Below, piece by piece: positions 26,199 through 34,674 of a stretch of 64,000 bases of DNA (positions within the stretch are counted from its first letter, which is position 1; every line of letters begins with the position of its first letter). Source of the DNA: Granulicella sp. L56 (lineage in GTDB: Bacteria; Acidobacteriota; Terriglobia; Terriglobales; Acidobacteriaceae); assembly GCF_009765835.1 (NCBI RefSeq), contig NZ_LMUS01000006.1, positions 186,001 to 250,000 of the forward strand, written 5' to 3'. The position numbers and the translations under genes were made by a program. Below the pieces are notes generated by a model that worked only from the letters and a program-made list of their open reading frames with translations, had not been told where the DNA came from and searched no databases.

Positions 26199-27974
26199 CT
26201 AGGAGCAGGCGATCCGATTTCTGCACATCCCATTTGGTTTAGATATACCGAATGGTATCCTAGTTTCAAATAGTTTTGATGTATGGTGAACATGCCTAAG
26301 CGCAAGTTTGCGGAGTATTAGAGCAACTGTGCGCGATGCGCTCACGAGGTTTCGTCTGCCGACCTGAGTTGCCGTCAATTCTCGGCGAACTCCTTGGGGA
26401 GATCTAGTGAACCGCGCCCTCTGGAGCGCCTTTGACAGAGCCAACGCGAGTAGCCCGGTCACAAAGCACATCCCCGCCAATACAATGTAGACGTCCTGAT
26501 ATCCCATTACAGCGGCTTGACGGTTTAGTTCCTGATAAATATAGCCTCGCGCCATCGGCACACTGTTTGCGACTCCGTAAACTCCTGTGAATCTGTTTGC
26601 GAGTTGGTGCACTGCTTGTTGGAAGGCAATGCTTCCATCCTGCATGGAGTTCTGCAGTCTGGACTGGTGCACCAGCCCACGGTTTACGACCTCAGCACCG
26701 GTGAGTGAGATCAGTACGCTTCCACCCACATTTCTAGCGAAGTTGATGAGTCCAGCCACCTGATTGCTCTCCTCACGGGGGAGGCCAACATACGCGGCAT
26801 TGGTAATTGAAACGAATGCAAACGGAATGGGCAGCATTTGCAACATGCGGAGCCACGATGCGTAGCCAAAACTCAAACCCAGATTGATATGGTGCGCTGT
26901 GAAGTAGAACGCTCCAGCGAAGGCGAAGAAGCCAAAGGCGGCCAGGTTGCGGGCAGCAGTCTTACCAGTGGCGATGCCGGCGATAGGCATGACGATGAGG
27001 AGGAGAACGCCTCCTATTGTGAGCGCTCTGCCAGCGTTGGTAGCGGTGTAACCCAGCAGCCCCTGAAGAAACTGAGGTTCAAGAACGGTCCCGGCATTCA
27101 ATATTCCGCCCACGACTGACATGAGAAGTACGCATATGGTGAAGTTCTTGAAACGGAAGAGGCGCAAATTCATCACCGGATTCTTCGCACGAAGTTCCTG
27201 CCAGACAAGCCCAATTATGCCGATAACGAACATCGCCGCAAGAACCCGGATCAGGTTCGATCCAAACCAATCGTTCTCTTCTCCTTTATCGAGCATGATC
27301 TGCAGACCGCCCATTGCCAAGGCGAGGAAGCCTACACCCACATAGTCGAGCGTAAGAAGCTTCTTTCGATCAGGCTTGATCCAGGGCGGATCTTGAACAA
27401 ACCGATGAACCAGGAAGATGGCGAGCGCACCAACGGGTATGTTGATGTAAAACACCCAACGCCAAGAATAGCTATCGGTGACCCATCCACCCAACGTCGG
27501 CCCAATGGAAGGAGCCATCACAGCAACGATTCCATATAGCGCGAACGCTTTCCCACGATGCTTCTCATCGAAAGAGTCGGCCATAATCGCTTGAGCCATC
27601 GGTTGGAGCCCCCCACCACCGAGTCCTTGAAGAACACGAAACAAGAGAAGAAGCGGTAGAGTCGGTGCAACGCCACATAGAAAGCTCGATACTACAAAGA
27701 CGCCCAAGCATATCTGGAAGAAGTTCTTCCGACCAAAGACACTTGACGCCCAGCCTCCCAGGGGAAGCACTATGGCGTTCGTTACGAGATAACTGGTGAG
27801 CACCCAAGTACCCTGGTCTGTGCTTGCGCCGAGATCTCCAGCGATGTGGGGTAATGCCACATTTGCAATGGAAGTATCTAAAACTTCCATGAAGGCGGCT
27901 AACGCTACAGAACCAGCAATAACCCAGGGATTCGCCAGCGGTTTCCAGTTCGCATCGTGGATGTTCTCGTTCAT
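26199..27974 (-). CDS. MFS drug:H+ antiporter, DHA2 (EmrB/QacA) family
   Basis: 591 residues from the ATG at 27974. Fourteen-helix DHA2 features: motif near FMEVLDTSIANVALPHIAGDL, motif A-like GRKNFFQICLG, and motif C-like GIVAVMAPSIGPTLGGW in helix 5. It probably exports toxic compounds together with an outer partner. The last ~65 residues (after ALALSKALQRARF) are unlike the family and are translated across the operator remnant at 26245-26258, so the normal stop seems to have been lost. Confidence 0.88.
   Translation of the reverse strand: MNENIHDANWKPLANPWVIAGSVALAAFMEVLDTSIANVALPHIAGDLGASTDQGTWVLTSYLVTNAIVLPLGGWASSVFGRKNFFQICLGVFVVSSFLCGVAPTLPLLLLFRVLQGLGGGGLQPMAQAIMADSFDEKHRGKAFALYGIVAVMAPSIGPTLGGWVTDSYSWRWVFYINIPVGALAIFLVHRFVQDPPWIKPDRKKLLTLDYVGVGFLALAMGGLQIMLDKGEENDWFGSNLIRVLAAMFVIGIIGLVWQELRAKNPVMNLRLFRFKNFTICVLLMSVVGGILNAGTVLEPQFLQGLLGYTATNAGRALTIGGVLLLIVMPIAGIATGKTAARNLAAFGFFAFAGAFYFTAHHINLGLSFGYASWLRMLQMLPIPFAFVSITNAAYVGLPREESNQVAGLINFARNVGGSVLISLTGAEVVNRGLVHQSRLQNSMQDGSIAFQQAVHQLANRFTGVYGVANSVPMARGYIYQELNRQAAVMGYQDVYIVLAGMCFVTGLLALALSKALQRARFTRSPQGVRRELTATQVGRRNLVSASRTVALILRKLALRHVHHTSKLFETRIPFGISKPNGMCRNRIACS
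26245..26258. promoter_or_regulatory. TetR-type operator ATACC-N4-GGTAT (copy A)
   Basis: ATACC-GAAT-GGTAT, followed by CAAATAGTTTT. The same operator plus the CAAATAGTTTT box occurs at 28760-28773 and, inverted, at 51419-51432, each time next to a TetR gene. Here only a start-codon-like remnant (ATGCCTAAGCGC at 26291) of the divergent tetR survives. Confidence 0.65.
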
Positions 27975-28004
27975 AAGGGTTGCCGCATTTCGCACTCGCT
28001 GTTT

Positions 28005-28721
28005 CTACGGTTTCGTCATCTTGAGATTGGTCACGATCGCGTCGGTATTGTGCGCAAAGCGAATCCCGTACAGCCCGTCCGTCGACTTCAGCTTTCCTCC
28101 GGCCAGTAGCGTTGCCTTGTCGTACGTTGCCACTGTCGTGCCGTTGATGATGCAAGAAACCTTGTCACCCAGGACCTGCATTGCGATGTCCTGCGTCACC
28201 GGCTCGCCGATTCCCGCAGCCTTATGAACCGCTGAGGAACTAACCCCTTCGCGGCCGTTCATCCTGAACGTGTCTGGCCCGAAACCGCGCACGATGAACT
28301 TCCCATTGCCATATGCCGCGCAGTACACTAGGGACTGCTGCGCAGTTCCTAGATCGTTACCCGCAATCACGATCCCATACGGATGCGGATGAGAATTAAG
28401 GTTCTGGAATTTCGGCTCCGTAAACGTGGCTGAGACCGCATAGTCTCCCTTCGCCGTATTCTCCGGATTCCAATACGTGACCGCAGGCCCCGTCGTCACA
28501 TGCAGAGCATTCCCAACTTGCAGCAGCTTCGCGTCGTTGACAGTCTGACCCGCCTTTGCGGCCCGATCATCAATTTTCCCCATCCATCCCTTCGCCTCGA
28601 TCCCACCCCCGGCGACCTTGCGATTGGAATCCTGGCTTTCCTGTGCGTACCACGAAGCTGTCATCCGACCAGCGCCAGCAACTACCAGAGTGAGGGCGAT
28701 ACAGCCTAGTGCGACACGCAT
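28005..28721 (-). CDS. Secreted DUF1080-like (concanavalin-fold) protein
   Basis: 238 residues from the ATG at 28721 (AGGAGA upstream). Signal peptide VALGCIALTLVVAGAG. The body reads as a jelly-roll: VSATFTEPKF, YGIVIAGNDL, YCAAYGNGKFIVRGFG and YGIRFAHNTDAIVTNLKM. This is the pattern of 3-keto-disaccharide hydrolase/LamG-like domains. It lies 30 bp before the MFS gene on the same strand and next to the TetR operator. Function unknown. Confidence 0.65.
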   Translation of the reverse strand: MRVALGCIALTLVVAGAGRMTASWYAQESQDSNRKVAGGGIEAKGWMGKIDDRAAKAGQTVNDAKLLQVGNALHVTTGPAVTYWNPENTAKGDYAVSATFTEPKFQNLNSHPHPYGIVIAGNDLGTAQQSLVYCAAYGNGKFIVRGFGPDTFRMNGREGVSSSAVHKAAGIGEPVTQDIAMQVLGDKVSCIINGTTVATYDKATLLAGGKLKSTDGLYGIRFAHNTDAIVTNLKMTKP

Positions 28722-28750
28722 GAAAATCTCCTGACCAAACAATTCTCACT

Positions 28751-28773
28751 GGTATAGATATACCGACTGGTAT
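28751..28773. promoter_or_regulatory. TetR-type double operator (copy B)
   Basis: Two overlapping inverted repeats, GGTAT-AGAT-ATACC (28751-28764) and ATACC-GACT-GGTAT (28760-28773), between the divergent DUF1080-like gene and tetR, followed by CAAATAGTTTTTGTGCG. Position and symmetry fit autoregulation by the adjacent TetR. Confidence 0.75.
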
Positions 28774-28811
28774 GTATGTCGCAAATAGTTTTTGTGCGAT
28801 ATCCTATAAAC

Positions 28812-29420
28812 ATGGCCAAGGTAATAAGGAAGAGGCTGACCCGGACAGAGAGCCGGCTCGAAACCAAAACCAGGCTCTTGGAGTCAGCGGCTCAGTTGTT
28901 TGCGCGGGGAGGCTATGAGGGGGCGTCTGTTGATTTGATTGCGGAAAGCGCCGGCTACTCCAAGGGAGCGTTTTACTCTAACTTTGACAGCAAGGAAGCG
29001 ATTTTCCTGGAACTTCTCGATGCCCATAAGCGGCGGGAGATTGATGGTTTAGCTCAAATTCTGGCGCAAGACGTCACGGCACCGGAGCTTCTGGCTTTGA
29101 TCCGCAACTCGGAGGGTTGGCGCGATTCAGATTTGGATCTGGGTTTACTGTCGGCGGAGTTCCAACTGCAAGCTTGCCGAGATAAGAAGTTCGCGAAGAT
29201 CTATGCGAAGTTGCATCGCACGCACCGCGACACCATGGCTGGATTGGTTGCCAAACTCTTTGCCAAGCTTGATCGGACCCCGCCGTCTGATCCGAGTACA
29301 CTTGCAGACATCATTATGGCGTTGACCAGCGGTCTCTCCTTGCAAGGATCGAGCACGCAAGGGGTTCCGCGAAAAGGATTCCCTACGGATGCGATCCTTC
29401 TCGTCCTCGGTCTCGCTTGA
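28812..29420 (+). CDS. TetR/AcrR-family regulator
   Basis: About 202 residues from the ATG at 28812; an earlier ATG at 28776 lies in the conserved promoter box and is unlikely. N-terminal helix-turn-helix: RLLESAAQLFARGGYEGASVDLIAESAGYSKGAFYSNFDSKEAIF, split over two helices. About 80 percent identical by eye to the regulator at 50760-51380. It is divergent from the MFS/DUF1080 pair over a shared operator. Confidence 0.9.
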   Translation: MAKVIRKRLTRTESRLETKTRLLESAAQLFARGGYEGASVDLIAESAGYSKGAFYSNFDSKEAIFLELLDAHKRREIDGLAQILAQDVTAPELLALIRNSEGWRDSDLDLGLLSAEFQLQACRDKKFAKIYAKLHRTHRDTMAGLVAKLFAKLDRTPPSDPSTLADIIMALTSGLSLQGSSTQGVPRKGFPTDAILLVLGLA

Positions 29421-29583
29421 ACAGGTACTGCAACATTCCGACTCATCCATCATTCCCGGTAGAGTTTCGTAACAGCCTCGTTCCCCCTTCGCTGCCTGCG
29501 GCTACGGGTGGAGGAGAAGGCGTTTTTCGTTACCTATCGTGCCGCTAAAAGGCCATTGGTGAAGGTTGGTTCATCTGCCTAAT

Positions 29584-29601
29584 ACTTGACTGGTCGTTCC
29601 A
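29584..29601. promoter_or_regulatory. TetR-linked promoter box (ACTTGA-N2-G-N-TCGTTCCA), copy 1
   Basis: ACTTGACTGGTCGTTCCA, 20 bp before the second tetR start. The same box, with 15 of 18 bases identical, precedes the SDR gene at 30214-30231, so one regulator probably controls both. TTGACT could also serve as the -35 element. Confidence 0.55.
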
Positions 29602-29620
29602 TAACCGGTATAACGGTGCA

Positions 29621-30199
29621 ATGGCGCGTACAAAGGAGTTCGATCAGGAGCAGGCTCTCGATGCCGCCATGCACGTGTTTTGGGAGCGGGGGTACGAGGC
29701 GACATCGATTCAAGAATTGGTAGATGCTACGGGCGTCCAGCGTCAAAGCCTCTATGACACTTTTGGATCGAAGCATGAGATGTTTCTGCAAAGCCTCATG
29801 CGGTATCAGACGTTGGAGGGCCACCATGTAAGCGAGCTCACAAAGAAGCATCCCAAAGGCGGCTTGTCGCTTATCCGAGCGATCTTTGAAAGTTGTGCCT
29901 CCCAGACGGTTTGTGATGGTCGCGGATGTTTTGTTGTGAACTGCGCGGCGGAACTGGGGAGTTCGGACGAGGCAGTCGCCGAGAGAGTACGGATCGGGCG
30001 CGACGGGCTGGAAGAATTTCTGAAACGCTGTTTAGTGCAAGCGAGGGACGCTCGCGAACTAAAGAATTCATCTTCTATTTCTGCGTTGGCGCAGTTCCTG
30101 GTCAATGCTTTTTTCGGCCTTCGCCTGCTGGCGAGGACGCGACCCTCCAAAGCAATGATCGATAACGTGGTGTCAGTCACTCTGGCTGCCCTCCGTTAA
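29621..30199 (+). CDS. TetR/AcrR-family regulator
   Basis: 192 residues. Helix-turn-helix EQALDAAMHVFWERGYEATS, then IQELVDATGVQRQSLYDTFG. The MARTKEFD start and LYDTFGSKHEMF are typical of the NemR/YxaF-like branch that senses electrophiles. It includes a cysteine cluster (ESCASQTVCDGRGCFVVNC, about residues 88-107) that could be redox-active. Its operator-like box is repeated before the SDR gene 48 bp downstream. Confidence 0.88.
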   Translation: MARTKEFDQEQALDAAMHVFWERGYEATSIQELVDATGVQRQSLYDTFGSKHEMFLQSLMRYQTLEGHHVSELTKKHPKGGLSLIRAIFESCASQTVCDGRGCFVVNCAAELGSSDEAVAERVRIGRDGLEEFLKRCLVQARDARELKNSSSISALAQFLVNAFFGLRLLARTRPSKAMIDNVVSVTLAALR

Positions 30200-30213
30200 T
30201 TCATTTGCCCTAA

Positions 30214-30231
30214 ACTTGAACGCTCGTTCCA
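30214..30231. promoter_or_regulatory. TetR-linked promoter box, copy 2
   Basis: ACTTGAACGCTCGTTCCA, 16 bp before the SDR start at 30247. It differs at three positions from the box before tetR at 29584-29601. Probable target of that TetR. Confidence 0.55.
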
Positions 30232-30246
30232 GAAAGGACGAACACA

Positions 30247-30993
30247 ATGGGAAAGCTGGATAACAAAATTGCAGTCATTACGGGTGGAACCACTGGCATT
30301 GGTCTCGCCACAGCGCAGTTATTCATCGAAGAGGGCGCGAAGGTCATCGTCACTGGCCGCAACCCGGAGACACTGGACCAGGCCAGGAAAATATTAGGGT
30401 CTGACGCAGATGTAATCGCAGCAGATACCAGTGACCTTAAAGCAGTCCAACAGCTCTTCAAGACCATCGCGGAACGGTACAAGAAAATCGATGCTCTCTT
30501 CGTGAATGCCGGCGTAGCGAAGTTTGCCCCGCTCGCGCAATCAACACCTGAATTCTTCGATGAGCAGTTCAGTGTCAACGTGCGAGGAGCCTATTTCACA
30601 GTCCAGCACGCAGTTCCGCTCATCGCTGACGGCGGCGCCATTCTCTTCACCGCGTCGATGGTGACGAGCATTGCAGAACCCATGTCGAGCGTCTACTCCG
30701 CCACCAAAGCCGCGCTGCGGTCCTTCGGACGCAGTCTTGCGTCAGAGTTGGCTCCCAAGATCCGAGTCAATACCGTCAGCCCTGGGCCCATCGAAACCCC
30801 GATCTTCGGGAAGCTCGGTTTGCCTTCCGAAGTGGTTCAAGCTTTTGCTGCGGACATGCTTCAGAGAAACCCTTTGAAGCGGATCGGACAGGGCCACGAT
30901 GTGGCGAAGGCCGCCCTGTTCTTGCTCTCGGATCAGTCTGCCTACACAACAGGAATTGAGTTGTTCGTAGACGGTGGTATGGCGAGCCTCTAA
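30247..30993 (+). CDS. SDR-family oxidoreductase
   Basis: 248 residues. Classical SDR: TGGTTGIG cofactor motif (residues 12-19), VNAGVA, catalytic Ser region FTASMVTSI, and YSATKAAL (Y-x-x-x-K), with a C-terminal GIELFVDGG. AAAGGA precedes the start. Directly downstream of a TetR gene with a shared promoter box and upstream of a CDGSH protein. This resembles an electrophile or oxidant response unit. Confidence 0.92.
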   Translation: MGKLDNKIAVITGGTTGIGLATAQLFIEEGAKVIVTGRNPETLDQARKILGSDADVIAADTSDLKAVQQLFKTIAERYKKIDALFVNAGVAKFAPLAQSTPEFFDEQFSVNVRGAYFTVQHAVPLIADGGAILFTASMVTSIAEPMSSVYSATKAALRSFGRSLASELAPKIRVNTVSPGPIETPIFGKLGLPSEVVQAFAADMLQRNPLKRIGQGHDVAKAALFLLSDQSAYTTGIELFVDGGMASL

Positions 30994-31046
30994 GTCTCGT
31001 TCGTAAGGGACACTTTGCTGCAAAACAGTAGACCAAGGAGATTTAA

Positions 31047-31286
31047 ATGTCAGTACCAACAATCGCGCAAAAGGGTCCATATCCGGTTCCAGTTGAAGCC
31101 GGCAAGAGCTACTACTGGTGCTCCTGTGGACTGAGCAAGAATCAACCGTTCTGTGATGGCAGCCACGCCGGCACAGGTCTCTCTCCGATCAAGTTTGAGG
31201 CCGCAGAAACAAAGACTGTTTACCTTTGCGGCTGCAAGAGCAGCAAGAGCGGCGTCTTCTGCGACGGTAGCCACGCTGCCCTCTAA
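31047..31286 (+). CDS. CDGSH iron-sulfur protein with two zinc-finger-type motifs
   Basis: 79 residues with two CDGSH motifs: C-x-C-x8-FCDGSH (CSCGLSKNQPFCDGSH, residues about 26-41) and C-x-C-x8-FCDGSH (CGCKSSKSGVFCDGSH, about 62-77). Each should bind a [2Fe-2S] cluster through three Cys and one His, as in tandem mitoNEET-like type III proteins. GGAG stands 6 nt before the ATG. It probably transfers electrons or clusters in this redox operon. Confidence 0.93.
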   Translation: MSVPTIAQKGPYPVPVEAGKSYYWCSCGLSKNQPFCDGSHAGTGLSPIKFEAAETKTVYLCGCKSSKSGVFCDGSHAAL

Positions 31287-31382
31287 AGAAGCGCTATCGT
31301 TCGCGGCCTAATCCCGTGAGGCGCAATCTCTTCTCAATCAACCCTGACCGCCGCCATGAGCGGACGATCTATGGAGAACATC

Positions 31383-32570
31383 ATGAACATCAGCAACCAA
31401 GTTATCCCACAATCGGCGGGCGCTCTTACCTTCAACCTCGACGGGGTCCTCTTCGTAGGCGACAGCAAGCTCGGAGCCGTTTTTGCATTTGAGACGGAAC
31501 GCGGCGAGGCTCCAGCCTCACTAGACCCCTTCCTCTTCGAGTCGATTGACGAAAAGATCGCAGCGGCACTGGGAGTAACGGCGAAAAGCCTCGTGATGAA
31601 CGGCATGGCCGTTCATCCGGTGACGCGCGAGCCCTACTTGTCAGTTGGCGTGCGGGATGGCGACAGCCTAAAGCCCGCGGTTGTGCGCGTCTCGCTTACC
31701 GGCGAGATTCACCCATTTGACATCTCATCGTCTAAAGTGACGGTGCACCAACTCTCCGACGTTCCCGACGAGGATGCGACCTTCAAGTCGCGGGCTGGTA
31801 CTTTCCCATATCCACCAGCGTCGTACTTCGACGAGAAGGCACGTACGCCCATCCGTTCCATGACGATCGTGGATCTGAAGTTTCATGACGGCGAGGTGTT
31901 CGTCGCCGGCGTCTCGAACCAAGAGTTCTCTTCTACTCTGCGCCGAATTGCCTATCCATTCACTGGGGCTGCGAGCGAGACACAACTGGAGATTTACCAC
32001 GTCGCTCATGGCCGCTATGAAACGCGCGCGCCGATCCGCACCATGCAGTTCGCTACGCTCGATGGCGTAGACACGCTAGTCGCCGCGTACGCTTGCAGCC
32101 CACTCGTCACCATTCCGGTTTCAGAACTGCAGCACGGCGCGAAGGTGAGGGGCAAGACGATCGGCGATATGGGCAACGGTCAGCCCATCAGCATGGTCGC
32201 CTATCGTGACGGAGAAGAGGACAAGCTGTTCATCACAAATCTCGCTCGTGGCCCGATGATAGTTCCGCTCTCCGGTGTCCGCTCTGCCGAAGGTTTCACG
32301 CCCGAAAACCGACCTGCCCAGGGCCCGATGCTGGACCAGTCACCCTTCATGCCCGCTGGCCCTGTCGGCAAACCGGTGCTGTTCGTTGGATCTTCGTTGC
32401 GGGCAGACCTGTTCAGCGACAAGTTCTTTGTCTCGCTAACTCGCTACGCAGACACCGGCGATCTGACGCTTGAGACTTTGATGGTCAGTCCGCTTCCCGC
32501 ACGGCTAGACAAGATCTGGGTGGAATTCGATTTCCCAGGCGTCGAGTTCCACCGAAAGCATGCAGCGTAA
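31383..32570 (+). CDS. Cytoplasmic beta-propeller-like protein
   Basis: About 395 residues from the ATG at 31383 (GGAG 6 nt upstream). It has repeated strand-rich blades such as GALTFNLDGVLFVGDSKLGAVFAF, MAVHPVTREPYLSVGV, MTIVDLKFHDGEVFVAG and DTLVAAYACSPLVTIPV. There is no signal peptide. The next gene is a secreted paralogue with the same blades, so one version is cytoplasmic and one exported. Family not recognised. Confidence 0.75.
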   Translation: MNISNQVIPQSAGALTFNLDGVLFVGDSKLGAVFAFETERGEAPASLDPFLFESIDEKIAAALGVTAKSLVMNGMAVHPVTREPYLSVGVRDGDSLKPAVVRVSLTGEIHPFDISSSKVTVHQLSDVPDEDATFKSRAGTFPYPPASYFDEKARTPIRSMTIVDLKFHDGEVFVAGVSNQEFSSTLRRIAYPFTGAASETQLEIYHVAHGRYETRAPIRTMQFATLDGVDTLVAAYACSPLVTIPVSELQHGAKVRGKTIGDMGNGQPISMVAYRDGEEDKLFITNLARGPMIVPLSGVRSAEGFTPENRPAQGPMLDQSPFMPAGPVGKPVLFVGSSLRADLFSDKFFVSLTRYADTGDLTLETLMVSPLPARLDKIWVEFDFPGVEFHRKHAA

Positions 32571-32652
32571 CCGCAGGCTTTTGGATCCGCCAGAGATGTG
32601 TATCTCTGGCGCTGCTCCCTCAACCCCAAACCGACAGAAAGATCAGGAAAAA

Positions 32653-33924
32653 ATGAAGAAGCTCAATCTCCTCGCAGTGGCAAGCGGCCTCATGATCGCC
32701 GCATTGGCATTGGCGTCCCCACCGGTTCAGCCAGCCTCCGCGTCTGCGACCGTCCAGTCTCCACAAGCCACAGTGAAGCTGCAATATGCCGGAGCTTTGA
32801 CGTTCAGCCCAGAAGGTGTTCTGTTCGTTGGCGATAACATCAGCGGCGCGGTCTTCGCGTATCCGATGAGTGAAGGGGCGGTTTCCAAAACGGCTCCGAA
32901 ATTGGACATCGAAGGCATCGATACCCGGATCGCGTCGCTGCTCAAAACCAAGTCCAGTGTCCACATCAACGGCATGGCGGCCCATCCCATTAGCCACGAT
33001 GTCTATCTGTCGGTTTCGTTCGGCGCAGGAAGCCCAGCCTTGGTCAAAGTCTCGCCAGCAGGCGTTCTGTCCCAGGTGGATCTTGCGCACGTCAAGTCCA
33101 CGAGTTGGGTTGTCTCGAATGCTCCAACCTCGGACGAACACTTCCGCGACCGGACAGGCGATTTGCCCTTGCCGACCGCCCCTGACCGAGATCACCTCAA
33201 GGCGATGACGCCGATGCGGTCCATGACTATTGTCGACTTGAAGTTCCACAAGGGAGAACTGTTCATCGCAGGCATCTCGAACGAGGAGTTCTCATCGACG
33301 CTGCGGCGGGTGTCCTATCCGTTTGACGGCCATTCCTCATCGACCGCCGTTCGTATCTACCATGTAGCTCATGAGCGCTACGAGACACGAGCTCCTATCC
33401 GCGCTATGGGGTTCGCTACGATCGATGGGCAGGACACGCTCATCGCTGCCTACACCTGTAGTCCCATCGTCCTGATACCGACCGCAGACTTGAAGGATGG
33501 CGCGAAGGTGACTGGTCGGACCGTTGGCGACATGGGCAATGGACAGCCGATCAGCCTTGTTTCGGTGTCCTATATGGGACAGCCAAGCCTGTTCGTGACG
33601 AATGTGGGCCACGACCCGCGCATGATCCCGATTTCCGGCTTGCAGAAGGCGGTCGCTTATCTGCCCGAAAATTCGCCTCATGGCGGCGTTGGAGATTGGC
33701 GCCCGGAATACCCCCTGGGTCCCGTGGGCAAGTCGCTGATGTTCGTCGGATCATCCTTGTTTGCGGACAAACTTGACGACAACTACATGGTGTCCGTGAC
33801 GCGTGATGCTCCCTCCGGCTCTCTCAATCTTCAGGCAGTGCTGACGGTTCCGTTGCCGGTCAACAACCTGGGCGAGATTTGGGCGGAGCAGGATTTCAAG
33901 GGCGGCGGGCCCGACGCAAAGTGA
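32653..33924 (+). CDS. Secreted beta-propeller-like paralogue
   Basis: 423 residues from the ATG at 32653 (AGGA upstream), with a signal peptide ending near PASASA. Its blades follow the upstream protein closely: GALTFSPEGVLFVGDNISG, MTIVDLKFHKGELFIAGIS, NEEFSSTLRRVSYPF and DMGNGQPISLV. The identity is roughly half by eye. The stop overlaps the GTG of the next gene, so it is coupled to the Ig-like protein. Confidence 0.78.
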   Translation: MKKLNLLAVASGLMIAALALASPPVQPASASATVQSPQATVKLQYAGALTFSPEGVLFVGDNISGAVFAYPMSEGAVSKTAPKLDIEGIDTRIASLLKTKSSVHINGMAAHPISHDVYLSVSFGAGSPALVKVSPAGVLSQVDLAHVKSTSWVVSNAPTSDEHFRDRTGDLPLPTAPDRDHLKAMTPMRSMTIVDLKFHKGELFIAGISNEEFSSTLRRVSYPFDGHSSSTAVRIYHVAHERYETRAPIRAMGFATIDGQDTLIAAYTCSPIVLIPTADLKDGAKVTGRTVGDMGNGQPISLVSVSYMGQPSLFVTNVGHDPRMIPISGLQKAVAYLPENSPHGGVGDWRPEYPLGPVGKSLMFVGSSLFADKLDDNYMVSVTRDAPSGSLNLQAVLTVPLPVNNLGEIWAEQDFKGGGPDAK

Positions 33925-34670
33925 TCGCCGTCCTCATAACCGGAGTGGCGCTTGCTGTAAGCAGCGCCGCTCCGCAAGTGGTGTCGATCTCGCCAGCCGC
34001 GAGATCGATCCCGGCCAACACTCTCCGCCTCTATGTCATCTTCGACCATCCGGCGCGTGGTGTTGTCGCGACACGGGATCTACGACTGCTCGACGAAGCT
34101 GATCGCACGATCAACGGCGCGTTCATGGATTTCGGGCAAGACCTTTGGAGTCCAGATGGTCGGCGTCTTACGGTTCTGTTTGATCCAGGTCGCGTCAAGC
34201 GGGGCGTCGAAGGGGAAGGTGAAAGCGCGGCGCCTCTTCAGGTCGGCCACAGTTTTACAGTCGAAGTATCCGGCAAGAGCTTTCACTATCGAGTTACACC
34301 TGCGATCCGCACTGCCATCAATCCGCAAACCTGGCGTGTTGCCGTGCCCAAGGCCGAGTCGCGTGATGCCCTTAGGGTCACCTTCGACCGTGAGATGGAC
34401 GACGCTCTTCTGCGCGACCAACTGGAAGTTGAAGACGCTCAGGGGCGACTCCAGGCAGGGCATACAACCACATCCTCCAGCGGACGAGTCTGGTCGTGGC
34501 GACCGATGCGCGGCTGGAGCACCGGCGACTATCGACTTGTTGTAGGAGCCAACTTGGAAGACGTTAGTGGGAACAGGATCGGTGAGGCACTCGACCACGA
34601 GGTCGGTTCACCGGACGCGGCCCGCGAAACTGTTGCGCTCCCTTTCACGATCAAACGTCATCGAGAGTAA
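33921..34670 (+). CDS. Ig-like domain protein, predicted exported
   Basis: 249 residues from the GTG at 33921, which overlaps the previous stop (GTGA). N-terminal signal-like segment (IAVLITGVALAVSSAAPQVV). Two strand-rich Ig-like halves: PANTLRLYVIFDHPARG, LWSPDGRRLTVLFDPGRVKRG, then LRVTFDREMDDALL and GDYRLVVGANLEDVSGNRIGE. The next gene is a paralogue without a signal peptide. Function unknown. Confidence 0.7.
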   Translation: MIAVLITGVALAVSSAAPQVVSISPAARSIPANTLRLYVIFDHPARGVVATRDLRLLDEADRTINGAFMDFGQDLWSPDGRRLTVLFDPGRVKRGVEGEGESAAPLQVGHSFTVEVSGKSFHYRVTPAIRTAINPQTWRVAVPKAESRDALRVTFDREMDDALLRDQLEVEDAQGRLQAGHTTTSSSGRVWSWRPMRGWSTGDYRLVVGANLEDVSGNRIGEALDHEVGSPDAARETVALPFTIKRHRE

Positions 34671-34674
34671 CTGT

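Noticed and set aside
28776..28811. N-terminal extension of the first TetR (start at ATG 28776)
   Set aside because: The stretch covers the CAAATAGTTTT box conserved beside all three operators, including where no TetR gene remains, so it is promoter rather than coding.
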